This document shows, piece by piece, positions 44,530-58,500 of a DNA stretch of 64,000 bases (the stretch's first letter is position 1; each line of letters opens with the position of its first letter). The stretch spans positions 1,728,684 through 1,792,683 of the forward strand of contig CACRXP010000012.1 in assembly GCA_902702965.1 (NCBI GenBank). Reading direction: 5' to 3'. Both the position numbers and the translations under genes were made by a program. This DNA is from Spirometra erinaceieuropaei. Lineage: Eukaryota > Platyhelminthes > Cestoda > Diphyllobothriidea > Diphyllobothriidae. The notes beneath the pieces were generated by a model that was not told where the DNA came from, did not search any database, and saw only the letters and a program-made list of their open reading frames with translations.

Positions 44530-47500
44530 TTTTCTGCAGTTGTCGCGGTAGGCTTTGGAGTGCGCAGTACGGAGGATAAATCTTCCTGAGTATGTGTTTT
44601 GCGAAGTATGTTCCACAACTGCTGGAGTTTTGCTTCAACAGTTTAAGGAAAGCAGACGCCTCGCACTCTACCTACCAATCCTTGGATCCAATTGCCCGAA
44701 AGACCATAGCAAGCTGATCACTAGATGTGCGCGACATTGGAACGATGAGTGTTAATAACCCCTGAGACACTTATAAACTCTGTGAATGTTTTATATTTTA
44801 TAGTGTCTATGTAACACTACAGGCCTGATGGTGAATTACCAAAAGCATGTGTTTTCCAGCTTCACATTTCAAAACAAAGCCACTTTGTGTGGCAAAAGAA
44901 ATTCAACACTTTTTAAAATATTCTTTGAAGAATTTCACATGTGTTTTTTTCATTTTACCGGCCGGTTACATGAAAAATAGATAAGGAAAATGCCTTAGTC
45001 CTCCCGATGAAACTTCCTATTATTCACTCTCTCACACTAATCTACTCCACTCGGCAGGAAAGATGATTATTTAATTGTAAGAGTTCTTTTTTGTCTCTCA
45101 AAACATGCGTGAAATATTGCCTTTTCATCTCGCTGTGGCTCTTAATCTGGAGTCCTGTCAGACCATTTCCGCCGCTCTCGTGGAATATTTCTCAATTATT
45201 GCTCGCAAGTCACGAATCTCATAATGTCAAAAGGTCTGGACCCCTTGCCTATCCCCCAATCATGCCTGATCTCTAATCGCCACTTACGCCTGAGTATAAT
45301 ATTTATTTAAAATGAAAAAAAAAACAGTTTGCTGCACTTGAGTGCAGTGCTCAAAAAGCGCCGCTCATCTCAGCGTTTTGTTGATTTGGACCCCCTACTG
45401 CAGAATGCCCTCTCATTCACTCTAGGGGCCCTTTGGAGCGACCTAGATTTTTGGCGTGCATAAAAAATCACAATGACGTCCACGCAGTGAGCACTGTTTG
45501 TTCGGACTTTGACTTCACAGTCTAGCCCGTAGCAATAAGACTCACGGTGGCAGGTGACTTCATTCGCTCCATGTGCACCGCAGAGAACGGTGTCTTTGCA
45601 GGCGTAAGTCACTAGACAAGCAATATCTGTTTTATTTAAGCGCGTTGATAAGCCCGTCGTCCGTGTCTCTCGTCTGCAGGAGGAGAGCTAGCATCTGCGC
45701 TTATGTTCAGGGCGGTGGCCTCGTTGGTGCGGTTTCTTATGAGAGACGACTTCTGTAGATCACTTTTCTAGCTGTAAGGTAATCTCGTCGAATCAGGTTT
45801 CCGATTCTTTCAGGTGAAACGCCAGTCCCTTCCAAGGCTTTGGACGACGTTGGCATTTGTGGCCTGTCTACCGGCGAGCTTTAACCTGACTTCGTAAAAT
45901 AGTGAACTGCTTGGCTGAATTAACTCAACTGTCAACAGATTTTTCAGATCAAACGAGCTTGAAATCCCTCAGTCCTCTCTAAAACTGGTAGTCTTTCGGT
46001 TACATTTTAACTCAGTGGTTTAAAATTCTATTCACAGAGGCGGAATTGGAACTTTTGACAAATTCATGTAATAAAAAAAATAAATTTGAAAATCCTGTTT
46101 ATAGTTGCTTTTTAAAAACGCGATTTCACAAATTTTTTTGACAAAAAACCTAAGTAATTTTTTAACTTCCCATTAATTGGGAAATGATTGGTCTGGCGGT
46201 AAATTCTTTACCATTCATTTGTTAATTTTGTCGTTGCAACGTTTTCATTCCGGATTTTATGCCATTTCACCCGATGAGGGTTAATAGCACATATTTTTCA
46301 AAAGTATAAAGATTCCTTTAGGGCTAAATACTATTAACAGCAATTGTAAATTTTGACTTCGTCTAGGTATACACACCTTTCAGTCATGAAGTGACCCTTT
46401 ACTTGTCTTAATTCTAAAGAAGATGGCTATAGTCATCATGCAACTCGAGAGATTCGGGTCACTGGAAGGAGAAGGAGGATACAATGAAAAGCAACGTCAT
46501 CATGACTCGCTCCAGGTGTATGCTATGAGTAAGCATGCCCTGGCCGCACTGGGTTTTAAAATCAGCTTGGCCAACGACCACTTTCTTCAGTCTCAATTAT
46601 TTGAAAAGCATACATTCTGCTCATTCATTTCAATGCCTGTTCACGGTCTTCATTCTAAGTGTTGATATGGCTCAAATGGTTGCCGCTTAAACGAAAATTC
46701 CCTACGTACGCGGGCCATTGCAATTCAGGTGGAACCTACACTTTCGCCTTAAGTTAAAGTGAATGCGGAAGTGGCCAGTGATCTTTCTTGAAATTCGCTG
46801 CTACTGATTGTATCCAAAAGGATGGATTTCCCTGATCGTGTGCTACGAGATTTCATCACACCAGCGGACATAATAATCTCAAACTCTTCAAACTCGTCAA
46901 CCTTAGAATCAATCCACGTGGATTAAGACTTCTTTTCTAGGATTCGTCTACGTAGCGTCGAGTAAAATACTTAAACGTCTGTTGTGGTACAGAGTCACTT
47001 ATTAGCCTAATAGTCATCCCAGAACTTTGATATCTTTAGAAATCGAGAGTTTTAAATTCATATAAGGATTCCTCCATACAATCTAAAACATTTTCTGTTC
47101 ATTCTATTGATTTTGACGAATACTACTTCGTCAAACTTGGACGGCCACATTGTGAGCTTATTCCTACTACACTTGAATTCCGGTTTAAAATAGGTAGAGC
47201 ACAATTGTAAAACATTTGCCTAAACTCCGCGCTGTTTGCGCTAAAGCCTATTATTTGCATATTTTGGATATAAAAATGAACAAAAAATTCTGGAAAACCT
47301 GCTTTTTAAGCTGTAAATTACATCTTTTGAATGCACGACGCCATTTATCAGAAAGACATGAGATTCTATGTGAAATAACATTTGAAATTCAAAATCCTTC
47401 GTGGTAAAAGAGTTCGAGAATGGATGCTTTTGCAATTTATGACAGAAAAAGTCGTTATCTAATAAGTTGGAGTCAAGCCGCAACCTTCTATCCGGCTAAG

Positions 47501-49460
47501 GACGTGGTACGTTTATTGCTAACTTCGACGATTCCCGTTTTCACCACACAATATTTATGAACTTAAAAATAATTTTTGAGAATGGACTCGCCAAGTTATG
47601 CGAAAAACTGCATGTTCACCCATAAAAATCTAACAGTAGAAGGTTTTTGTGACACAATCTGCCATTACCACTTGGACTTGAGACGTAAAACATCGAAATC
47701 TGTTCACACAAGTTTCAAGGATTAGTCTAGCAGGAAAAAGCGACATGGAGCATGGGTTCGGAAAAAAATCAAGACGCTGTCCTGTGGAATCAAATTCTGA
47801 AAGTGTCATTTTACGGTTTTAAAGCGCCTCTTTAGCTGAATGTGAGCACCACGAACAAATCTTGATGGGATTTTGAATACTTTAAAATTAAGTTCGAAAT
47901 TCAGGTAACTTTCAACATTTTTTCCCAAAAGCACACTAGAGTTAATTTTTAACCAATAATTGAGGCTCACACGAAGTATCACCGTCCAATTATCTAGCGA
48001 AATCCCACTGATTTCAAAAACTTTGTATTGGCCCGCAAAACTTACTTTGTCTTTAATTAGGCCATAATACACGTACAGGGAACACGGTCATCTAGTTATG
48101 GCTTTGTAAATCTCGGATTAAATAACGGTGATCCTGGTGTAACCCTCAGAACTTTGAGGTAAACTAAAACATCAGTACTATATTGAGATGTCTCTTCTCA
48201 ACGGCAAACCTCCTTTATCTCGCCTTGTTAAATTTCCGAGGACATCGACGCGCGAACTTGAAGTAAGGCTCTTAGAACAGACCTTTTCAGGCACGACCCA
48301 AAATATGATATGAATATTTGAGCTGAAATTCGCCAGGTTCTGAGAAATAACCGCGAAACATTCACAAACCGCCAGCAGGCAGTCAGTAGTATATAACTGT
48401 GTTATCATTTTACCGTAATAACAACAAAGGTATTAGCTAAAAGCCAGACACACGTGTTTCGCCGATCTCGTGCCGCGGCTTGCCGCAGCTGCGTAAACTG
48501 AGTGCGCATTCGTTTTGTTACTGAAATTACTAAACATATTCGATGTTTTACCTTATTGGAGGACATCATATTTAATCAAATTGAGCAGTTAGTTTCAAGG
48601 TGTCCGAAATGCACCGAGCAAACTTTACCGAACCGGTAAAACAAGACAAAAAACCTGGATGGATAGCCATTGAAAAATAAGGCGTTAATTCAGGAAAGGA
48701 CAATGAACTTATTAACACGATGTACACTAAATTACTTATGAGCACATTCGGTCATTTATTGAAATACCTTTAAGCTATATGCAGAGAAGGCAAACCTTAA
48801 CAGCAACTTACCGTGTGTTCTCATCTCCATATCAGCTTAAGGCAGTATCTATTTCCCATTACTTCCTAGGGTATAAAACCGCGCTGGGTTTAGATTTGCC
48901 GCAAATTGAAATAAATGACTTCTAAATAACCTCCTGACCCAAGCTTAAGAGGAAACAAAAGTAACATTCTGAACGGACTCTAGTTTGTGCGATTGGACAG
49001 ATTGCTACATTAATTTTCTGTTGCTTCGTTCTCTTAAGATGAGAAATTCGACCATAGTTTAAAGCAATTTCGCATGCCTAAATACAAGAAAATCCCATCT
49101 CCATTATTTTCTCAAACGCTCAAACCCTACAAGAATCTCCCTTCCTGATCGGCTGGTCAAACAGTCCCATGCAAATGTCAGTAGCATCGCTGCTTCTATG
49201 CAACAACTCAAGCGTAGATCGCTCCAAAGCATTATCCAGATGTCAAATAATTACTTTCACATGCATATTCGCAATAATGAAAGGATTTTTTTATATCATA
49301 CACTCTTGGTCTCATAGGATTTTTTCGAGACCTGAGTACTGATTTTATGTTGTATGGGAAGAAGTGTAGCACTATTTTTGACCTTTAAAGTGGGTGACCC
49401 TTTCAAGCTCACTTGCAATCGGGTTATAAATGGCTGATTTCTCGTGTTGTCTCTTTTCAG
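44530..49460. other. No recognised gene; AT-rich 5' flank of the symporter gene
   Basis: Short open frames only (for example 46423-46665, 47216-47407, minus 48072-47806). A diverged relative of the 141-bp unit lies at about 48400-48510. A non-coding 5' exon of the symporter could be present because the first coding exon begins at an acceptor, but I could not locate it. Confidence 0.4.
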
Positions 49461-49463
49461 GAA

Positions 49464-49580
49464 ATGAGCCTCTTCAGGATTCATCGTTGCCTTATTATTT
49501 TTTCCTTCTACATTCGTTACGCATTTATCATAGCGTATCCTATTATTCTGTCGCCAATTCTCATTCGGAACAGCGGAACA
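49464..49580 (+). CDS. SLC13-type symporter exon 1 (first coding)
   Basis: Acceptor TGTCTCTTTTCAG ends at 49460, then GAA ATG. Met at 49464 starts MSLFRIHRCLIIFSFYIRYA and the first hydrophobic helix (FIIAYPIILSPIL), ending before donor GTGAGT at 49581. A 5' UTR exon upstream is implied. Confidence 0.82.
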
Positions 49581-52500
49581 GTGAGTTTAGAGCATGATTT
49601 ATTGCCTTTAAATGAAAACAGTTTGTTCTGTAGGCTTTTAAGTGAAATAGTATAAGTATACCAATGTCCAACACCATACTGGTCATATTTGACTGAAGCC
49701 TTTTAAGGAATTTGCGTATGAATCTTCTCTCACCAATGCCATCTTTAACTTCCCGCCCTAAGAATTGAAAGCAGTACCAACGATGTACTGTGGAAACTGC
49801 ATTAGTAAAACAAGAGTCAAAGACTTCTTAAAGATTTATAAGAAGCAAAATGCCCCTCCGCGTGACTCAGTTAACAAACATTTATGAACACAAGTGTTCA
49901 TACTGAGTGATTTCTGAAGTTTATTATTGAGATTGTAGTTTGTTTCTTTCATTTGGAAGATCTCTTCACCAAGGGTCATGTTACGCATCCTATCTTTTTA
50001 AATCCCATTTAGGAGTCGAAGGCAGCCTATATTCTTCTGCTGATGAGCGGATTCTGGATAACCGGTTTCATACCACTTTACGTTACCGCACTCTTCCCGC
50101 TCGTTCTTGCACCGCTGATGGGACTAGTTCCCAGTGCCGTCATAGCCAAAGAATACGCATCTGTAAGTCGCCGGCGCATTTGGGTTGTTCGAAAGTATGA
50201 AATTTCCTCTTTGATTCTCAGAAGTTCTGGCTGAATTTCGCTAATTGTCTCTCTCTCTATCCTTTACGCAATTTCACGTACGTCCTTCTGTCCCCGCGAA
50301 TAAAAATAGAGCTCGACTTTCCTCTTTCTGGGTGGTATGATCCTGGCTATTGCTGCAGAGAACACGAACTTGCATCGTCGCATCGCTGTCGCCTTCATGC
50401 GCTGCATGGGTCAAGATCCTCGCTTGTAAGTCCATGAACATGAGGTATTTTGTGATATCTCCAACCAAACAGCTCGTAAATTAGGCACAAGGCAGCCATA
50501 TCCCTTAGCGCCAACTCAACAGCTGCTGCACGCATTCAGTGCAGTTTGTGTAACAACAGTCGTTTGTTTCAATTTTCTCGTGCGACTGAATGTCCTCTTG
50601 GGATAACTTAATGACTTGGTAGGTCGAGGCACATGTTTGACAAGTGCCATTGGACAATAGTAAACTGGTAATACATCATTGTTTTGTGGTGTCGACACTT
50701 GCCCATATTTTAGTATTTTTAGTTTCCTGAGATATTAGCGTGTAAACTTGGACATAATTCTCCCACTTAGTCTAAAAGTTAGCTGGGATATTGAAACCGA
50801 AATCTATCAGCTTATTGGAACCATCGAGTGATATTCACATTCCGCCCACAGGCAAAGTGAATAGTAGTGGATCTATCGTGCCGGTGGCACAGTTGCTATA
50901 GCAACAAGCCCAGACAGATGCATCAGCGCATTTTTGCTGCTGCATGACACATCTACGACGGAGGTCATTGCATCAGTGCGTAGCCCCGCGTTCCAATACG
51001 CGCTTTCTGGTATGTATTCCGGATTCTATCGTTAAACGTTCCCCTTTTCTCAGAAATTTATGTGTGGACTCGTGCAGCAGCACAAAATCGGCGAAACTCC
51101 TGCTTACGCACTTAGCTACAACCTGTGCTGGGAGTTGGACCCCCTTAAACGGGTCACCTGGTAGACGTGCTAGTTTAGAGTTCAGCAGCTGCTAATGGGG
51201 CTGCGCACACATAGAAAATGCCAAAATTTTGGGGGTACGGTGGCAGGCCCCGTTGCAGTCTCACACCGCACCAATCGGGATCCGCGACACTCCCAACAGT
51301 AGGTGGGCTAACTCGTGAAATGTCAACCGAAATTCCGAAATGCGTTTTCGTTTCGAAAAGATTAATTAAGTAAGGTTGTAAAACTAGTCAGCCTACAACA
51401 TATTTCTATAATATTTCAGCTACCTTAGGATGCCGGCTTTCGAAAGAACTTTTTTCCGGCTACATGCCAAACCACATTCTGTAAAAAAGGACTACTTAAG
51501 TAGCACGAACTTTTCTCATTGAATTTCTATACCCCTAAAAGTCCAACTATATTTCGTGGAAAGCATGCAAAAAATATTCATTCTTTGGCCCATTCGGTAG
51601 ATAATGACGTCTTCATCTATTTTTATGCTCGAAGGAGAGACATAGTTCGGTTTTCAAAAACTTTTCCAATTCCCGAATAATTTTGAATCCGCTCTATCGT
51701 CACACTTTGATTCAGGGTTTCCAAACTAAAAGCCGTATATTTTCCGCATACGGAAAACCACACATTTCTCTACGGTACTAAAGGAGGACCATATACGGTT
51801 CATAAAATGTAATTGGACTTTTTGGGGCATCGAAAATCAATGAGAGAAAATTCATGCTAATCATTAATCATTTTTTGTAGAATGTGGTTTTAGCATGCAG
51901 CCGGATGGAGATTCATTCAAAAGCCGGCATCCTGATGTGACTGAAATAATATAGAATTATGTCGCAGGCCGGCTAATTTTACAACCCTACTTAAGTAATC
52001 TTTTCGAAAGGAAAACGCATTTCGGAATTTCGGTTGACATTTTCTGAGTAAGCCCACCTAATGTAATTTTTTTGCTGTATAAAATCCCGGTCAGTGTACG
52101 TTGTGAACCATGGGGTGTGGCGGTACACCCAGGTGCAGGTTTTTGTCGTGCTGTAACGTTCCCGTCTAACGCAAATATACAGACAACGAGGCCCGACAGG
52201 ATAAGACGGTGACTAGTAGTAATTTTACCAAAGGACCTATATACAAAACGAAACTAAGGGGGAAATCCTTATTACAAAAAACAGACTGAATCTGGGGCGA
52301 CTGTCCCCGGGGGGCGGCGGAGATAACATACAGTAGGTGGGCTAAATCGTGAAATGTCCGCCGAAATTTCGAAATCCGTTTTCGTTTCGAAAAGATTAAT
52401 CAAGTAGGGTTGTAAAACCAATCATCGTGCAGTACAATTCTATAATAATTCATTTGCCTCAGGATGCCGGATTTCGCCGAACTTCCTTCCGGCTGCATGC

Positions 52501-55500
52501 CTAAACCATACTCTGTAAAAATGACTACTTAAATAGCATGCATTTTTTCATTGATTTTCGATTCCCTTAAAGATTCAATTATATTTCGTGGAAAACATGC
52601 ACAAAATATTTATTCTTTTGCTCATTCAGTGGATAACCACGTCTTCTTTTAATTTTGTAGTCGAAGGAAGGGTATAATTTGGTTTTATAAAACTTTTCCA
52701 ATTCCCGAATAATTTTGATCCCGCTTCAACCGTTACATTTGGATTCAGGGTTTCCAAACTACAAGCCGTATATTTTCCGCGTACGGAAAACCATACATTT
52801 CTCTACGGTATTAGGAGAAGACAATGTGGGGTTCCTAAAACTAAGCAGTGCATTTCAGTAACATTGTTAACTTTACAAGCCACACTGGTAAATGCAGAGA
52901 CATGACGTTTTATGAACGGCCATTTCACGGTATTAAAATATCTCACAATTAGAAACTTTTTAAAAACCGAGTTATGCCCCTGCTTCGAAGATAAAATCGG
53001 AAAAAGGCGTAATTTTCTACCGAATGAGCAAAAGAATGAATACTGCTATGCATGTTTTCCATGGAATATAATTGAATTTCTAAGGGCATCGAAAATCAAT
53101 GAGAAAAATGCATGCTACTTACGTAGTCACTTTTTTACGGAGTCTAAGTCTTGCATGCAGTCGGAAAAAAGTTCATTCGATAGCGTACACGCTGAGGTAA
53201 CTGGATTATTATAGAATTATACTGCATAATGATTAGTTTTACGACCCTACTTAATTAATCTTTTCGAAACGAGAAGGCTTTTCGAAATTTCGGCAGACAT
53301 TTCGTGAGTTGGCCCACCTACTGTAGGGGCTAGGGGCGGGCCTTCTAGAACTTTCTACAACACGGCGGCGCATGGGCTAGCCGTCTAGAACTTTCTATAA
53401 AGCCATTCACCTGCGGTCTCTCCCGCCTCCGGTCTTCTTGACTTGTTCTTAACACCGGGCCCAGATGGGGGGAAGAGAGAGTGCAATAGATCATGCGCAA
53501 GTCTACTCTCACTATAAACTAATTCACGCGCAAGTCACCGTGCCCGGTCTCAAGCTGCTGTTGAACACGCGATGGACATAGTCACAGTCGACGATAAAAC
53601 TGTCATGCGGGGGGTGAAGAGGGGAAGTAACTGACTCAGCACGCCACGGATTATTAAGCTGCCCGAGCTCAGGTCGGGGAAGACGCTAACCTCAGACGGG
53701 GTTCCGAGGTGGAGAAGATAGTTGCCAGTGAAGGGAAAATCGGAGATGTAATATGTACGAGCAAGGTGGCAGCCAGGCGAGGGTTGCAGACTCTTGCCAT
53801 GAGGCAGTCGTTCGAGCGTCTTTAGCGAGGGCACGTCCGCGTCAGCTTTCTAGGCGATTGGCCGGTTTGGGTAGTGGAGATTGGCCGAACATCAAACGGA
53901 ACCCCTCCGTCTAAGGCAACAGCCAGACACGATGAGAGAACAGCATGCATGATCCCAGAATGCCACAAAATGACTGCCGCAGATGTGTACCCGTAAGTAT
54001 GCCCTAGGTAGGCAGCGAAACGTTGAAGTAGATGCCGGAGTAAGGGTCTTTAAATAATGAGTAAATGCCCACTGTGAAACCAGATGAAGAGAGAAGGCCC
54101 GTGGATCTGTACTAGAAAGCCCAGGATACTCCTTTTTTCGACGGTACTCATAAAACCGTAGAACCGTAAACAGGAAAGTCACTGAAGTGTGTCATGTTGT
54201 GCACAAGTATCATTCCGGTCAGGCGTATGTAGATTTTCGAAAGAAGCAGAAGTGTAAATGATACCAAACTTGATAGATAAGTGTAAGAACAAACGAAGTT
54301 CATTAGCCACTTTTTTCGTGAAGTTAAAAACACCCTGATCAAGTAAGGAACCCTGCCCATATAACACCGAGTGGCATCACTCTTATCCCTCTCCCTACAA
54401 CTTATGCTCGAATACATTACCTCAATGGACTCATTTAGATCTTTCCTCTATTACCGAATACATGGAAATTATACGCTTAATTTTTTTATCTTATTTAGGT
54501 TAATACTGAGCGTGATGCTTCCCACCTGGTTTCTCTCAATGTGGATGAGTAACACAGCCACAACTGTGATGATGATTACCATCGTGGAGGCGCTCTTAAC
54601 AAAACTGGACGACGCCACTGGGGGTAAAAATTTTTATTAATTTCTAATAGCAGTACAGCAAAACTACCCATCTTTGTTCGTCAGGCCCTCTAAGAGACAA
54701 AACTATATTTTTTTTCTTTATAGCCTCCTCTGAAATGCCAGTTATAAAGGAGGAAATGGGGTATGTTCCGAAGTAGCTTTAATATCCCATTCACTTCACT
54801 CTTCCCCGACGTTTAACACTATGCGGAAGTCCGTGACATGTGTTCAAATGGTCCAATTGCACTTTCAGAGAGACGAGAAAAGGCCGAAATCGATTACGAC
54901 GCTTTGCCACGGGAATCAGCCTGTCAGTCTGTTACGCTGCTGGCTGTGGTGGAATCGCAACTTTGATTGGTTCGCCGCCGAATATCATCTTTTATGGTCT
55001 TGCAGTCAGGTAAGAATTCATTGAAATGCGGCCGGGAGTGTCTCACATCTTACCCGTTTGAAAGGGAGAAGTTTTAGTGCGACCATAGACTGGCGTTTGC
55101 GGAGAAAAGTAGTAAGGATTTTCATGATGTTGTCCAGCGAAATTGAATTATTTCTTACCTAATTTTAGCCGATTTGGGAGCGAAATTTCGCTAAATTTCG
55201 GATCATGGATGGCTTACGGACTCCCCATGTCTCTACTCTGCCTGATTTCTACTTGGATTACTATATGCTTACTGTTTCTCGGACCCAAGTAAGTGTTATC
55301 ATCAGACGTAGACGGTTTAAGCATTTCAAATCAAGGTGTATTCTTAAGGCTACAATATTAAACTTACTTCTGTCTCCTTGAGGACATTCTTCAAGTGCGG
55401 TTGCGGAAAAAAGAAAGAGGCCCCAAAGCAACATCCTGTCGAATTCACTGAGGAACCAACCCCGGCAAAAAGCACGGAGAAGTTGCAGGAACTAGAAAAT

Positions 55501-58500
55501 AGCAGTGACCAGGAGGATGATGAAGAAATCCCGATGGACATTGTTGCAATCGTTAAAAAAATTTCCGAAGAGGAACGACGAGTTCTGGGTCCCATGAAGT
55601 AAGTGTTTATGTGAAAAAGTGACTTTCTTAGAGACGGTAGATTCTTCAGTCTGACTTATGACACCTCGTTCATTATGAATATATTTAAGCTTGCCGGATT
55701 TCGCTTTCCACGCAGCATAGTCTTACAGATCTACTACGCACTTAAATCAGTTGGTGTCTGAAATAATATTATAGTAGATGTGCTATTTCATTAAATGTAA
55801 ACTCGAATGCGGAAATATGTTCTCGATCCGAGAAGGCTACTTACGTAAGGTTGTAATATTAATTATTATGTACACATCAGAATGCTGGCTCCTGAATGAA
55901 CATTTTTCAGCCGTCTGCGAAAAAACACTCTGCAAAAATGACTAATTAAGTAGTACGGCGTTTTCAGCTCACTTTCTATGCCCTTATGATTTCAATTATA
56001 TTTTTGGAAACCGCGTACGCTTTCATAGAAAATTACGCCTTTTTAAAATTTTCCTCTTGAAAGATGGGTATTTTTTCCTTTTTAACACCTTTTTAATTTC
56101 CAGATAATTTTTTGCCCCATCTATTGTTGCCGACAGGGCAACGGGCTCGTTACCCAGTGGTTATAGGCGTGGATTTCTAACTAACAGGTCGCGAGTTTGT
56201 GCCTCGGGTGTTCCACACTTCGGGGCTTGGTATGACTAGCTGACGACGGCTAATAAGCCAGAAATGGCCATCTCAGTCTCCCTTGTCTTTGTCGGTAATA
56301 ACATACTGCCTATATCATGCGCCGCTGTGCGGCTGCTGGTTGGGCTCGAGAGAAAGCCCGTAAGGCAAAACGGGACGAGTAAATTCCGTAAGAACGATCT
56401 GTGAGCGCCCCATACCATCATGCATTCAATGTCTTTAAATTACATGCCGCCTACACTCCGTCAAAAGAATATCCCACATTTGTCTATACTGTTGGAAAGG
56501 CGCTCAAAATCGCGCAATGTTTGGGAACCAGGTTTGATATCTCATATATAACACTAGTAAACGTGCCGGTGTCATCCTTTATGAATGGGATTTTCACAGT
56601 CTAGAAGATATTTCTAATTAGAAATCTTTTTAAAACCAAAAAAGCTGAAGAAGACCTAATTTGCCACCAAATTATTACAACAAAGGATATTTTTGTGCAT
56701 ATGTTTTATATTATCTATGAAGATTTGTGAAGTCAAAGGGGAAAATTCATACTACATAAGTGGTCATTTTTGATAAGGCGCAGTTTTTGCAGACAGCGGA
56801 AAAGAATCTCATTCAAAGGCCAGCATCCTGCTGTGACTGAAATATCCTAGAAGTATGTCTCACGACAACTAGTATAACAGTCCTATTTGAGCAATCTTTT
56901 CGAGTCAAAAACATATTTTAGAATTTCGGATAATATTTCATGAGATAGCGTATCTATTGTAGATCTTGGCTAACGAAAATTATATTCTTTCAGCGTATGC
57001 TGTACTCATGCACTGTCGTTATCTTAGTCTTTTCAAATGACGTATGTCCGCCAAACTTTTCATGTTTTGATGGGACCCCGGCGGGTCTTTAATAAACAAT
57101 TATTATCTATATTCTAGGTTTGGCGAAATAGCCTGCATGGCCTTGTTCATACTGCTAATTGGCCTGTGGATTACACGGGAGCCCGGTGTGCCCGGATGGT
57201 CTCGTTTCATGCCAGTTGGAAATGATTCCAGAGGAAGAACTGTGATGTAAGTTACAAATGTTTAACCAGACCGATCGCTTACTTGAAGAAGATCACCGAC
57301 GAAGAACGAAATGGCCAGTCGATCTTAACCGCCGTTTTTTGGCTGCGTCCCCAATCTATGAGGGCAAGACGGAGTACCGAAACTCACCTTTGAATTCAGA
57401 CCGGATCAGTCCATTCTACATGCAAGGATCTCTGGTCGCAGCTGACACACCATGAACTCGCGGGGGTTCTAATAATCGGGGTGTGTGTGTTGAGGTGCAG
57501 CGATCACTAGGTCAAGTGGCGACTAACAGGGCGAAGGTCGACGGAGCCGCGTCCGCGTTGAAGCCGGTCGAGTGGCCGCGGGATAGTTCGTCCGGGCTTA
57601 GGGGAGGGTGCATTGCGGTAGAATACTTTGCAGCGAGACTTTAGAGCACTCAGTTGTTTGAAGCCCGAAACAAATAATGTGATTCGCGTGATGAGGAGTA
57701 AAATTCACAGTAATTGATGCGGTGGTGGCTTGTCAGTCCGAGTCATTAATTGCCGTGATTTCGTCATCCATCAACAAGCACAATGACCTCCCGGTACCAT
57801 ATGCCGTGCTGAGATTTTCCCTGGGCAGGGGAATCAGTCACGTGGGGAGGGCGCGGGCGAGCAATTATCCCAATGACAGTGAGACAATTTGCCGAGCAAT
57901 CGTCACACCAGCATCCAACCCGGAGGACGAAATCACGGCCATTAACGACTCGGAGTCGGACTGAAAAGTCACCACCGCATCAATTACGACCCCAGCAGCG
58001 GTGATTGCGAGAGCTGTTAATTACAGTGAGCATATGGTCCCACGGCAACCATGTGCTATAAATACTGCATTCCTTGTGTCACAATCACCTTTATCTGCGA
58101 ATGTCTCTGATGATGGATTCGAGTGAGAATCCGAAACGTCAAGCCAGTAAATTTCGTGTTCCAGTGATCGCATCTTTTTCTTCTGAACTGCAACCTGGAA
58201 CTCGCCTGTTCGCTTCTATCACCGATGGAAAACATGTTATAAATAGTGATTTCATTGTCATTTCTTTTTCTCGGCAGGACGTCTCGACTGCTGATTTTTG
58301 ATTGCCATGTTTCTGCCCTCCAGAACTCTCTGGAGAGACACTCTATGGCAAAGCGCAGTCGCCATATGTCGTCTTGTAACCATGCTAGCCCGCCGAGCGC
58401 CATGTAGATTTACCATAACAGAATTTGCTTTCTCTATAAAGGTACGTAGACGACACACAACCTACGATCCTTTTCACCATCCTGGCCTTCATTATACCCG

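Noticed and set aside
43505..44551. Cluster of overlapping open frames on both strands (83-153 codons)
   Set aside because: All follow from the palindrome; each peptide has its mirror in the other arm and none resembles a protein family.
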